Assembly: GCA_019413925.1 (NCBI GenBank) | Contig: DXMY01000027.1 | Span: 1-64,000, forward strand | Source of the DNA: Collinsella sp. | GTDB lineage: Bacteria; Actinomycetota; Coriobacteriia; Coriobacteriales; Coriobacteriaceae | Length of the DNA stretch: 64,000 nt | Direction: 5' to 3' | Shown: positions 1 to 6,843 of the stretch, piece by piece | Layout: each line of letters opens with the position of its first letter | How positions within the stretch are numbered: position 1 is the stretch's first letter | The notes under the pieces: generated by a model | The model's input: the letters and a program-made list of their open reading frames with translations, nothing else | Databases searched by the model: none | Told to the model about the DNA's origin: nothing | Translations under genes and position numbers: made by a program

Positions 1-327
1 ATCCACGATTGCGCCAACTGCCGTCTGCGTGCCCGCAAGCTGTCGCTCAAGAATATCGACGGAAAGGTCATGCCCGTCCGCACCGACATCCACGGCCGCT
101 CTCGCCTGTACGATGCCTACCCCATCGACCTCACGCCGCAGGTACCACAGTTGCTCGATGCCGGCGTGCGTCGTCTCATGGTGGACGGAACGTTGCTCGA
201 GACGGATGAGGTGGGCCGTGCCGTCGCTCGCGTCCGTCGCGCCGTCGAAGCAGCGCAGGCCGGCCGCAAGCCCGCCGCCCGCCTACGCGGGGCGACCTCG
301 GGCTGCATGTTTGTGGGAATCAGCTAA
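1..327 (+). CDS. U32 family peptidase, C-terminal end (5' truncated by window)
   Basis: The frame is open from the first base to TAA at 325-327 and gives about 108 residues. The fragment has the close of a collagenase-like U32 protein: a Cys-x2-Cys pair at fragment residues 4 and 7, a conserved segment reading RSRLYDAYPIDL, a later LLDAGVRRLMVDGT stretch, and a SGCMFVGIS tail. U32 proteins include the RNA-modification factors RlhA and TrhP as well as annotated proteases, so the substrate cannot be fixed from this end. The next gene begins 16 bases downstream on the same strand and is an RNA-modifying enzyme. That fits an RNA-modification role but does not prove one. Confidence 0.75.
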   Translation: MHDCANCRLRARKLSLKNIDGKVMPVRTDIHGRSRLYDAYPIDLTPQVPQLLDAGVRRLMVDGTLLETDEVGRAVARVRRAVEAAQAGRKPAARLRGATSGCMFVGIS

Positions 328-342
328 CCGAAAGGCTTACAC

Positions 343-1002
343 GTGAACGAAGAACCTCAAGTCCTCTACTGCGACGCCTGGCTCATGGCCATCGACAAGC
401 CCGCCGGCATGATTGTCCACGGCGACGGCACCGGCGAGCGCACGCTCACCGACTACGCCAGCGACCTGCTGCTGGCGATGGGCGACGGCTTTGCCGCGAC
501 CGACATGCAGCCGCTCAACCGCCTGGACCGCAACACCACCGGCGTGGTGCTGTTTTCGCTCGACAAACAGACGCAGCCCGCCTTTGACCAGATGGTGATC
601 GACCACGCCTTCGAAAAGCACTATCTGGCGCTCGCCGAGGGCAAGATCGACTGGAACGAAAAGCTCATCGACAAGCCCATCGCCCGCGACCGTCACGACA
701 GCCGAAAGATGCGCGTCGGCGCCAGCGGCAAGCCGTCTCAAACGCGCGTCAAGGTACTCAAGCGTCTTAAGAGCCGCCGTGGCCTGCCCACGCGTTCGTA
801 TATCGATGTCGAGCTGCTCACCGGCCGCAAGCATCAGATTCGCGTGCACCTGGCGAGCGAGCGTCATCCCCTGGTTGGCGACGACCTGTACGGAACGCCG
901 CGCCCCTGCGGCCTGATGCTCCACGCCCACAGCGTGTCCTTCACGCATCCCGTAACCGGCGAGCACATCCACATCGAAGCCCCCTGCCCCTGGGAGCCCT
1001 AA
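343..1002 (+). CDS. RluA-family RNA pseudouridine synthase
   Basis: A 219-residue enzyme that would isomerise uridine to pseudouridine in rRNA or tRNA. The catalytic motif is NRLDRNTTG with Asp62, matching the RluA-type R-L-D motif. The substrate-binding part RKHQIRVHLA follows near residue 165, with HPLVGDDLYG after it. There is no N-terminal S4 domain, so it resembles short RluA/RluC relatives. The start is GTG, with an AAAGG ribosome-binding site seven bases upstream. It lies 16 bases after the U32 gene and probably shares its transcript. The exact target position in RNA cannot be predicted. A hairpin whose left arm overlaps the stop codon ends the unit. Confidence 0.85.
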   Translation: MNEEPQVLYCDAWLMAIDKPAGMIVHGDGTGERTLTDYASDLLLAMGDGFAATDMQPLNRLDRNTTGVVLFSLDKQTQPAFDQMVIDHAFEKHYLALAEGKIDWNEKLIDKPIARDRHDSRKMRVGASGKPSQTRVKVLKRLKSRRGLPTRSYIDVELLTGRKHQIRVHLASERHPLVGDDLYGTPRPCGLMLHAHSVSFTHPVTGEHIHIEAPCPWEP

Positions 1003-1039
1003 ACCACCACAATGGGGACAGGCACCTTTGTGGTGGTTT
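1001..1039 (+). terminator. Hairpin terminator after pseudouridine synthase, GGGACAG-loop type
   Basis: A perfect 12-bp stem (1001-1012 with 1028-1039) encloses a 15-base loop containing GGGGACAGG and is followed by TTTT. The left arm begins within the stop codon. The loop sequence recurs in other hairpins of this window (3439-3467, 13084-13114, 27139-27170, 44059-44095), although the arms are unrelated. Confidence 0.7.
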
Positions 1040-1070
1040 TGCCGCAATGGCTCAGCCGCGGTCCCAAAAC

Positions 1071-1288
1071 GTCTCGATCTGTAACAGTTAGAAACCGTTT
1101 TCCGGTCTATCTGTTACAGATTGAGACATTCAAATCCCCCTTAAGGGAAAATCTCAATCTGTAACAGTAACTCGGCAAAATCGGTCTCAGATGTTACAGA
1201 TTGAGACAAAGGGACGACGCGGTTCGGAAGTATCTCGATCTGTAACACTTGGCCCACTTTTAACGGTCTAGTTGTTACAGACTTAGAC
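1071..1288. repeat. Six 17-bp sites in alternating orientation with 40-bp period
   Basis: Six copies of a site close to GTCTCAATCTGTAACAG start at 1071, 1111, 1151, 1191, 1232 and 1272. Copies 1, 3 and 5 read forward; copies 2, 4 and 6 are the reverse complement. The gaps are 23, 23, 23, 24 and 23 bases. Gaps 1, 3 and 5 share CGGTCT near their right end, while the other gaps are unrelated. Each forward/reverse pair could form a 57-base hairpin, and the sixth arm is the most diverged. No gene overlaps the array. It lies between two transcription units that converge on it. Confidence 0.85.
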
Positions 1289-1303
1289 AAACCGGTAGAC
1301 AAC

Positions 1304-1340
1304 AAAAGCGGCAACGCCCGTAATGGACGTTGCCGCTTTT
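1304..1340. terminator. Bidirectional terminator between the repeat array and the DeoR gene
   Basis: A perfect 13-bp stem (AAAAGCGGCAACG at 1304-1316 with its complement at 1328-1340) has an 11-base loop. Each side gives a short U-run. It most likely ends the minus-strand DeoR transcript, whose stop codon is 40 bases away. Confidence 0.75.
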
Positions 1341-1379
1341 CTATTGAGAAAACAAAATGGTTTTGGCCTTGTCCCGTCG

Positions 1380-2126
1380 CTAGACCGTAATGACGTTGTC
1401 CATCGACTGGTACTTGGCGGGCACCTCGCCTGCGGTAATAATCGTTGCGTCGCGGAAGTCCGCGAACTTGACGGGCGCCACCATGCCAAATTTACTGGCG
1501 TCCGAGATTACGAAGCGCTTGGCTGTATGACGCATCGAGATGCGCTTTACTTGCGCTTCCTCGATATCGGGCGCCGTGAAGCCCTGCTCGGCGGCAATGC
1601 CGTTAGAGCCCCAAAAGCCACAGTTGAAGTTGTAGCGGTCTAAGGTTGCCAAGGCATCGGGGCCAACGAGCGCCTCGGTCTCGGGTTTGAGCTCGCCGCC
1701 CAGCACCACGGTACGCATGCCGCGCAAAGCAAGGCGCTGAGCATGGAGCACGGAATCGGTCACATAGGTGACATCTTCAAGGTGTCGAAGATGCTCGATG
1801 AGCCTGAGCGTCGTCGATCCCGAGTCGATGTATACAAAGCTCTCAGGCTCCACCAGCGCCGCCGCACGGGCGCAGATACGCTCCTTGTCGTCGTTGTGCA
1901 GATCGCTGCGCTCATTGAGCGTCAGGTCGCGCGTCACGTGCGCACGCTCAAGGCTCGTCGCTCCACCGTGGACCTTGGCGATGCGGTGTGCGCGGTCGAG
2001 CGTCTGCAGGTCGCGCCGAATGGTAGACGCCGTCACACCCAGTGCCTCAGCAAGCTCTGGCACGGTAACCGAGCCAGCCTGCTGCACCATCGATACGATC
2101 GCGTTGAGCCTATCTTCCGCAAGCAT
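1380..2126 (-). CDS. DeoR-family transcriptional regulator
   Basis: A 248-residue regulator of DeoR length. An N-terminal helix-turn-helix lies at about residues 6-57, with VTVPELAEALGVTASTIRRD as the recognition region. A DeoR C-terminal sensor domain follows, with DSGSTT near residue 100 and the typical LGGELK segment. Members of this family usually bind a sugar phosphate. The start is set by GGAGG inside the last codons of the upstream dehydrogenase gene, whose stop is three bases before this ATG, so the two are translationally linked. It probably controls its own operon through the repeats upstream of the dehydrogenase. The inducer is unknown. Confidence 0.9.
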   Translation of the reverse strand: MLAEDRLNAIVSMVQQAGSVTVPELAEALGVTASTIRRDLQTLDRAHRIAKVHGGATSLERAHVTRDLTLNERSDLHNDDKERICARAAALVEPESFVYIDSGSTTLRLIEHLRHLEDVTYVTDSVLHAQRLALRGMRTVVLGGELKPETEALVGPDALATLDRYNFNCGFWGSNGIAAEQGFTAPDIEEAQVKRISMRHTAKRFVISDASKFGMVAPVKFADFRDATIITAGEVPAKYQSMDNVITV

Positions 2127-2129
2127 CGC

Positions 2130-3209
2130 TTACTCCTCCTCGGGGTACACGACCCCCCAGTCGGCGCGAAGCTTGGTCATAAGCTCCATAACATCAGAAG
2201 CATAATCCAGCAGCTCGCGCTTGGAGTCGTCGCCGGCAACGGCCTTCTCAAGATCGGCCATCTCATAGCAAAGGGCGTAAGCCTCGGTGCCGGCGTTGAC
2301 CTCCTCGCGGTGGCCATCCTCAGTCCACACGATGGTCGCGTGATCGGCGCGCGGATAATCGTTGACCTCGATATAGCACTTGTCGAAGCTGATGACCGAG
2401 CGCTTGGGTTGCTTGGAGTGGAGCGTGAGGCTCACCACGCCCAGCTGCTGTTCGGCATTACGGCAGACGATGCCGCCCGCAACGTCAACGCCGGTCTCGC
2501 AGGTGTTGCCCAGCGAGACAACCTCAGCGGGCTGACTTGCCATAAAGAGGCGCATGACGGACAGGGCATAAACGCCAATATCAAGCATGGCGCCACCGGC
2601 AAGGTTGCGGTTGTAGAAGCGATTGGTCAAATCACCGTACTCCTTGTAGCTGCCAAAGTTGAGTTGGGCGAGATTCATGCGGCCGAACTCACCGACATCC
2701 ATGCGGCGACGCAGCTCCTGATACAAAGGCATGTGGAGCACCGTGGTGGCGTCCATGAGGGCCACGTTGTGCTCGTCGGCAATGGCGCGGGCCTCGTCAA
2801 GCTCAGCGGAATTGAGGGTAATGGCCTTCTCGCAGAGCACGTGCTTACCGGCTGCCAGAGCGGATCGCAGGTAGGTGATGTGAGTGTTGTGCGGCGTGGT
2901 GATATAGACTGCGTCAATGTTCGGATCGGCATAGAGGTCCTCGACCGTTTCATAGACCTTCTCAACGCCATACTGCTCTGCAAAAGCCTGAGCCTTGGAC
3001 AGCGTGCGGTTGGCAACGCCCTCAAGCTTGCGGCCGGCAAGAGCGAGAGACTGGGCCATCTGGTTGGCGATTACACCGCAACCGATCACTGCCCAGCGGA
3101 GCTCGGGGGCCGTAAAAATATCGTTGGGGAACGGCTGATCCTGGACCGAGGCAAACGCCGCCTTAGCGGCTGCTTCGGCATCGAGCGGAGCCTGTTTGGA
3201 ATCTGCCAT
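2130..3209 (-). CDS. Gfo/Idh/MocA-family NAD(P)-dependent oxidoreductase
   Basis: A 359-residue dehydrogenase. The Rossmann fold begins near residue 38 with WAVIGCGVIANQMA. The segment AVYITTPHNTH and then GKHVLCEKAITLN contain the EKP-like lysine (here EKA) that is usually catalytic or nucleotide-binding. The C-terminal half carries the GGAMLDIGVYAL motif of the GFO/IDH/MocA alpha/beta domain. Such enzymes oxidise sugars, inositols or trans-dihydrodiols; the substrate is not evident. The start ATG follows AGGAGG by six bases. It forms an operon with the DeoR gene, and a 430-base region with repeated operator-like sites lies upstream. About 20 residues at the N terminus are extra compared with typical members. 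Confidence 0.88.
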   Translation of the reverse strand: MADSKQAPLDAEAAAKAAFASVQDQPFPNDIFTAPELRWAVIGCGVIANQMAQSLALAGRKLEGVANRTLSKAQAFAEQYGVEKVYETVEDLYADPNIDAVYITTPHNTHITYLRSALAAGKHVLCEKAITLNSAELDEARAIADEHNVALMDATTVLHMPLYQELRRRMDVGEFGRMNLAQLNFGSYKEYGDLTNRFYNRNLAGGAMLDIGVYALSVMRLFMASQPAEVVSLGNTCETGVDVAGGIVCRNAEQQLGVVSLTLHSKQPKRSVISFDKCYIEVNDYPRADHATIVWTEDGHREEVNAGTEAYALCYEMADLEKAVAGDDSKRELLDYASDVMELMTKLRADWGVVYPEEE

Positions 3210-3257
3210 TATGTGCCTCCTGTGTCATAGAACGCCTTGCTTTCTGACAGCTCTATA

Positions 3258-3388
3258 TTCGCACAAACACGCGCTTCTGTGCGCGTTTTTGCGTATCTCA
3301 CCGCTAAACGGTCATTGTTGTCCCGAAAACGGCGCATCTATACGCATGGGTGTGCAATTAACGCAATCTAACGCGCATAAACGCGCAC
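3258..3388. promoter_or_regulatory. Repeated operator-like sites upstream of the dehydrogenase-DeoR operon
   Basis: Three copies of a GCGCGTTTWTGCG-like site are present: plus strand at 3281-3293, minus strand at 3374-3386, and a longer variant GCGCGTGTTTGTGCG on the minus strand at 3260-3274. The copies at 3281 and 3374 share the flank TGTGCGCGTTT and face each other. Arrays of this kind near the promoter are usual for DeoR-type repressors. The assignment to the adjacent DeoR protein is inferred from position. The rest of the 3210-3438 gap shows nothing else I can name. Confidence 0.5.
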
Positions 3389-3438
3389 ACAAGCAATTTG
3401 TACAGCGCACCCGCTCATCTATGCTTGCCCATTAAGGG

Positions 3439-3467
3439 CACTCATTTAAGTCTGTCCCCAATGAGTG
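3439..3467 (-). repeat. Short hairpin with GGGGACAG loop
   Basis: A perfect 8-bp stem (CACTCATT 3439-3446 with 3460-3467) encloses a 13-base loop that reads GGGGACAGACTTA on the minus strand. The loop matches the one at 1001-1039 although the arms differ. It lies between the ribosomal operon terminator and the dehydrogenase promoter region. Bases 3468-3586 hold no gene; a possible large loop there closes with CACTCGAT and its complement. Confidence 0.55.
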
Positions 3468-3586
3468 GAAGCCGACGAAACGCGACAGGGTGTCACCTGG
3501 CGGCACTCGATTCGAGACGGCACCGAAAACTGGATGCAACCGGAATGACGGGACCGCAGAACCGAAGCCATCGAGTGGGGATAGAA

Positions 3587-3620
3587 AAAGGCCCGGGTGC
3601 CGTGGGGCATCCGGGCCTTT
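3587..3620 (-). terminator. Terminator of the rplC-rplX operon
   Basis: The stem at 3587-3601 pairs with 3606-3620 (GGCCCGG arms, GUGG-type loop), and on the minus strand it is followed by TTTTTC. It lies 26 bases after the rplX stop. This shows that the ribosomal operon really ends here and does not run on into rplE. Confidence 0.85.
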
Positions 3621-3646
3621 GCTAGCAACTTGATGTTGCGGGCAGC

Positions 3647-3952
3647 TTAGAACTTGTGGCCGCACTTCTTGCAGACGCGCAGCTTGTTCTTGCCGTCCTT
3701 CTCGTGACCGACGCGGGTAACCTTACCGCACTCGGGGCAGACGAGATTGACGTTGGAGGCGTCGATGGGAGCCTCCTGCGAAACGATACCGCCCTGCTGG
3801 TTGGCAGCGTTGGGCTTGACGGCCTTCTTGACGACCGAAACGCCCTCGACAACGACCTTGTTCTCGGCGGGGAGAGCACGCAGGACAACGCCCTGCTTGC
3901 CGCGATCCTTACCAGAGAGAACCTGGACCTTATCGCCCTTCTTGATATACAT
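3647..3952 (-). CDS. rplX: 50S ribosomal protein L24
   Basis: A 101-residue L24 that helps start assembly of the 50S subunit. The N-terminal KOW motif KKGDKVQVLSGKDRGKQG is clear. The C-terminal part has two Cys-x2-Cys pairs (CPECGKVTRV and CKKCGHKF) that look like a zinc site, as in the zinc-binding forms of L24. The start ATG has a GGGGAG site. It is the last gene of this operon. In most bacteria rplE follows directly, but here a strong terminator comes next. Confidence 0.97.
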   Translation of the reverse strand: MYIKKGDKVQVLSGKDRGKQGVVLRALPAENKVVVEGVSVVKKAVKPNAANQQGGIVSQEAPIDASNVNLVCPECGKVTRVGHEKDGKNKLRVCKKCGHKF

Positions 3953-3965
3953 ATATCTCCCCTAA

Positions 3966-4334
3966 CTACAGGGTCTCGGGAGCGAGCGAGACGATCTTCA
4001 TGTACTTCTTGTCACGAAGCTCGCGAGCGACGGGCCCGAAGATACGGGTGCCGACGGGCGAACCATCGTTGTTGATGACAACGCAGGCGTTCTCATCAAA
4101 GCGAATGTAGGAGCCATCCTTGCGGCGGATCTCCTTAACGGTGCGAACGACGACGCAACGGACAACGTCCTTCTTCTTGACGTTGGCGCCAGGGGTAGCC
4201 TCCTGGACAGCACCGATGAACACATCGCCGATGCCTGCATAACGACGCTTGGAACCGCCAAGCACCTTGATGCAGCGAATCTTGCGAGCGCCGGAGTTGT
4301 CGGCGACGTTCAGCATGGTTTGCATCTGAATCAT
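3966..4334 (-). CDS. rplN: 50S ribosomal protein L14
   Basis: A 122-residue L14, the standard length. It begins MIQMQTMLNVADNSGARK and contains the typical PVGTRIFGPVAREL segment. L14 sits on the 50S face that contacts the 30S subunit. The ATG is preceded by GGAGGAACATCTACC. It lies 13 bases before rplX, but an unusual 118-base gap separates it from rpsQ upstream. Confidence 0.98.
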   Translation of the reverse strand: MIQMQTMLNVADNSGARKIRCIKVLGGSKRRYAGIGDVFIGAVQEATPGANVKKKDVVRCVVVRTVKEIRRKDGSYIRFDENACVVINNDGSPVGTRIFGPVARELRDKKYMKIVSLAPETL

Positions 4335-4452
4335 GGTAGATGTTCCTCCGAACTAAGAACCGAAGAGAGGTGCGCAGCCTTTATACGGCCCGTGGTATGC
4401 AAGCCAGGCATACGCACATCTTCGGAAACGTACAAGTCGTAAGAGCGACTGC
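4335..4452 (-). other. 118-base spacer between rpsQ and rplN
   Basis: Most genes of this operon overlap or nearly touch, so a 118-base spacer stands out. It holds a hairpin with GTATGC arms near 4398-4416 and, on the minus strand, a TATAAA box that could be an internal promoter. No open frame or terminator U-run is present. Regulatory function is only inferred. Confidence 0.35.
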
Positions 4453-4713
4453 TTATTTAGCGCGCTCGACGACCTCGATGAGGCGCCAACGCTTCATCTT
4501 GGACATAGGACGGGTCTCCATAACGCGGACGGTATCGCCCACGCCAGCCGTGCACTCCTCGTCGTGAGCGTGCAGCTTCTTGGAGCTGGTCATCATCTTG
4601 CCGTACTTGGGGTGACGCTTGCGCTCGGTGATGGTGACAACAATGGTCTTGGCACCGGAGACGGAGGTAACGACACCCGTACGGACCTTACGCGAGTTAC
4701 GCGAATCAGTCAT
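4453..4713 (-). CDS. rpsQ: 30S ribosomal protein S17
   Basis: An 86-residue S17 of normal length that binds 16S rRNA early in 30S assembly. The OB-fold signature is present: GVVTSVSGAKTIVV, then KRHPKYGKM and HDEECTAGVGDTVRVMETRPMSKMKRW. The ATG follows a GGAGAG site 16 bases downstream of rpmC. Confidence 0.98.
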   Translation of the reverse strand: MTDSRNSRKVRTGVVTSVSGAKTIVVTITERKRHPKYGKMMTSSKKLHAHDEECTAGVGDTVRVMETRPMSKMKRWRLIEVVERAK

Positions 4714-4729
4714 GTTCTCTCCTTAGGTC

Positions 4730-4945
4730 CTACTCGGCGACAGCGGACTTCTCCGCTGCGATCTCGCGGGCGCGCTGCTCCGTGAGGACGCGAGCGATGT
4801 CCTTCTTCACGGTGTTGACGCGAGCGGTGTTGTCCAGCTGGCTGGTGGCCATCTGGAAACGAAGGTTAAAGAGCTCGGCGCGCATTTCCTTCAGCTTCTC
4901 AACGAGCTGAGCGTCCGAGAGCTCACGAATCTCTGCGGGCTTCAT
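4730..4945 (-). CDS. rpmC: 50S ribosomal protein L29
   Basis: A 71-residue L29. It starts MKPAEIRELSDAQLVEKL and has the helical LFNLRFQMATSQLDN core, followed by a short Ala/Glu tail. L29 lies near the peptide exit tunnel. Its ATG overlaps the rplP stop as TAATG, so translation is coupled. Confidence 0.97.
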   Translation of the reverse strand: MKPAEIRELSDAQLVEKLKEMRAELFNLRFQMATSQLDNTARVNTVKKDIARVLTEQRAREIAAEKSAVAE

Positions 4946-5448
4946 TAGTTCTCCTCCTTGGCGGCGGCGGCGTCCTCAGCAGCCCACTTGGCCTCGAGAG
5001 CGGCCTCCTCAGCCATCTCCTTCTCGATGCGCTGCTCAGCGTTCTTAGCAGCAACAATCTTGGTCTTGATGGGAAGCTTGTGCTGTGCAAGACGCAGAGC
5101 CTCGCGAGCGACCTCCTCGGGCACGCCCTTGACCTCGAACATGATGCGGCCGGGCTTGACGACGGCCACCCACTCCTCGGGGTTACCCTTACCAGAACCC
5201 ATGCGAGTCTCGGCAGGCTTCTTGGTGATGGGCTTATCGGGGAAGATCGTGATGTAGACACGACCGCCACGCTTCATGTAGCGGGTCATGGCAATACGAG
5301 CGGCCTCGATCTGACGGTTGGTGATCCAATGGGCCTCGAGAGCCTGGATACCAAACTCGCCGAAATGCAGCTCGGTATTACCCTTGGCCTGGCCCTTCAT
5401 GGAGCCACGCTGCACCTTGCGGTGAAGAATACGCTTAGGGGCAAGCAC
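4945..5448 (-). CDS. rplP: 50S ribosomal protein L16 with acidic C-terminal extension
   Basis: L16 of 167 residues, about 30 longer than the usual 135-145. The body is standard: MLAPKRILHRK start, GFGLQA-like GIQALE segment, and the KPITKKPAETRMGSGKG loop near the peptidyl-transferase region. The extra C-terminal residues are rich in Ala and Glu (IEKEMAEEAALEAKW) and predicted to be helical. The start is GTG, overlapping the rpsC stop as TAGTG; no other start would keep the conserved N terminus. Confidence 0.97.
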   Translation of the reverse strand: MLAPKRILHRKVQRGSMKGQAKGNTELHFGEFGIQALEAHWITNRQIEAARIAMTRYMKRGGRVYITIFPDKPITKKPAETRMGSGKGNPEEWVAVVKPGRIMFEVKGVPEEVAREALRLAQHKLPIKTKIVAAKNAEQRIEKEMAEEAALEAKWAAEDAAAAKEEN

Positions 5449-6158
5449 TACTGACCCCTCCTCTCGGAGTTACGACGACGAGGACGGGAAGAGCCCTCGA
5501 GTGCAGGGTTGGGAACAGGCTGGCCCGGGAGCTTCTCGCCCAGGTAGATCCAGACCTTCACGCCGCAAGCGCCCATGGTGGTGCTGGCGACAGCCGTGCC
5601 GTAGTCGATCTTGGCACGGAGGGTGTGCAGAGGCACGCGACCCTCACGGTACCACTCACGACGGCCCATCTCGGCACCGCCGAGACGACCGGAGCACTGG
5701 ATACGGATGCCCTTAGCGCCGGCCTTACGGGCGGACTGGACAGCCTTGCGCATAGCGCGACGGAAGGCAACGCGGCCCTCAAGCTGCTCGGCGATAGACT
5801 GAGCAACGAGGTTGGCGTCGAGCTCGGGGCGCTTGATCTCGACAACGTCGACGGAGAGCTGGCCCTTGGAGACACCAGCGACCTTCTCGAGCTCGGTGCG
5901 GAGGGTATCGATCTCGGCACCCTTCTTACCGATGACAACGCCGGGGCGAGCGGTGAGGATGATGACCTTCACCTTGTCGCCAGCGCGCTCGATCTCGACG
6001 CGGGAGACAGCTGCGCGGGAAAGACGCTTCTCGAGGTACTTGCGGATCTCGAGATCGTTACCGAGGGTCTTAGCGTAATCCTTCTCTGCGAACCAGCGGG
6101 AGCGCCAGTTCTCGGTGATGCCAAGACGGAAGCCGGTGGGGTAGACTTTCTGACCCAT
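5448..6158 (-). CDS. rpsC: 30S ribosomal protein S3
   Basis: A 236-residue S3. The N-terminal domain begins MGQKVYPTGFRLGI; the KH domain holds GVVIGKKGAEIDTLR; the C-terminal domain has GRLGGAEMGRREWYREGRVPL. S3 lines the mRNA entry channel. A basic Arg-rich tail ends the protein. It lies six bases after rplV and overlaps rplP by one base. Confidence 0.98.
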   Translation of the reverse strand: MGQKVYPTGFRLGITENWRSRWFAEKDYAKTLGNDLEIRKYLEKRLSRAAVSRVEIERAGDKVKVIILTARPGVVIGKKGAEIDTLRTELEKVAGVSKGQLSVDVVEIKRPELDANLVAQSIAEQLEGRVAFRRAMRKAVQSARKAGAKGIRIQCSGRLGGAEMGRREWYREGRVPLHTLRAKIDYGTAVASTTMGACGVKVWIYLGEKLPGQPVPNPALEGSSRPRRRNSERRGQ

Positions 6159-6164
6159 ACAGCT

Positions 6165-6536
6165 TTACGCCTCCTTTCGAGGAGCAACGACGACGGTGAT
6201 GTGGGAAGTACGCTTCAGAATGCGAGAAGCGGAACCCTTGGCGCGGGGACGGATGCGCTTAAGCGTCGGACCCTCGTCAACATAGGCAGCGGCGACAACC
6301 AGGTTGTCGGCACGCAGACCGTTGTTGTTCTCGGCGTTCGCAACGGCGGAACGGAGAACCTTCTCGACATCCACGGCGACGGCGCGGTCGCAGAAGTGGA
6401 GGATGTCGAAGGCCTGAGTGACAGGCTTGCGGCGGATCAGATCGACCACCAGGCGGGCCTTGCTGGGGGAAACACGCACGTACTTAGCGACGGCGCGAAC
6501 CTCGGTGGCCTCAGTTTCAATAGACTTAGTTGCCAT
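6165..6536 (-). CDS. rplV: 50S ribosomal protein L22
   Basis: A 123-residue L22, whose beta-hairpin reaches into the peptide exit tunnel. The core YVRVSPSKARLVVDLIRRK is typical, and the hairpin region ends with GPTLKRIRPRAKGSASRILKRTSHI. The N terminus has about ten extra residues. Spacing to rpsS is 14 bases. Confidence 0.98.
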   Translation of the reverse strand: MATKSIETEATEVRAVAKYVRVSPSKARLVVDLIRRKPVTQAFDILHFCDRAVAVDVEKVLRSAVANAENNNGLRADNLVVAAAYVDEGPTLKRIRPRAKGSASRILKRTSHITVVVAPRKEA

Positions 6537-6550
6537 TTACGGTTAACCCC

Positions 6551-6811
6551 CTATTTGGCCTTGTGGCCACGGAACGTACGAGTCGGCGCGAACTCGCCGA
6601 GCTTGTGACCAACCATGGACTCGGTAACATACACGGGCACATGCTTGCGGCCGTCGTGGACGGCGATGGTGTGACCAACCATCTCGGGGAAGATGGTGGA
6701 CGCGCGGGACCAGGTCTTCACGACGTCCTTCTTGCCAGCCTCGTTCATCGCGGTGATACGCGAGAGAAGGCGAGTCTCCACGAACGGGCCCTTTTTGAGA
6801 CTTCTGCTCAT
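6551..6811 (-). CDS. rpsS: 30S ribosomal protein S19
   Basis: An 86-residue S19 in the head of the 30S subunit. It begins MSRSLKKGPFVE and carries HDGRKHVPVYVTESMVGHKLGEF, as expected. The start has an AGGAGAAAG site. It lies 32 bases after rplB. Confidence 0.98.
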   Translation of the reverse strand: MSRSLKKGPFVETRLLSRITAMNEAGKKDVVKTWSRASTIFPEMVGHTIAVHDGRKHVPVYVTESMVGHKLGEFAPTRTFRGHKAK

Positions 6812-6843
6812 AAGTGCTTTCTCCTAAAACTCGGTATCCGAAA

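Noticed and set aside
1071..1288. CRISPR array
   Set aside because: Repeats alternate in orientation, are only 17 bases with changes, and no cas gene is near.
3468..3586. Possible further structured RNA, with a resemblance to 53388-53502
   Set aside because: Both have TGGAT, ACCGGA and CGG-ACCG strings after a minus-strand gene, but alignment by eye needs several gaps and the stems do not agree.
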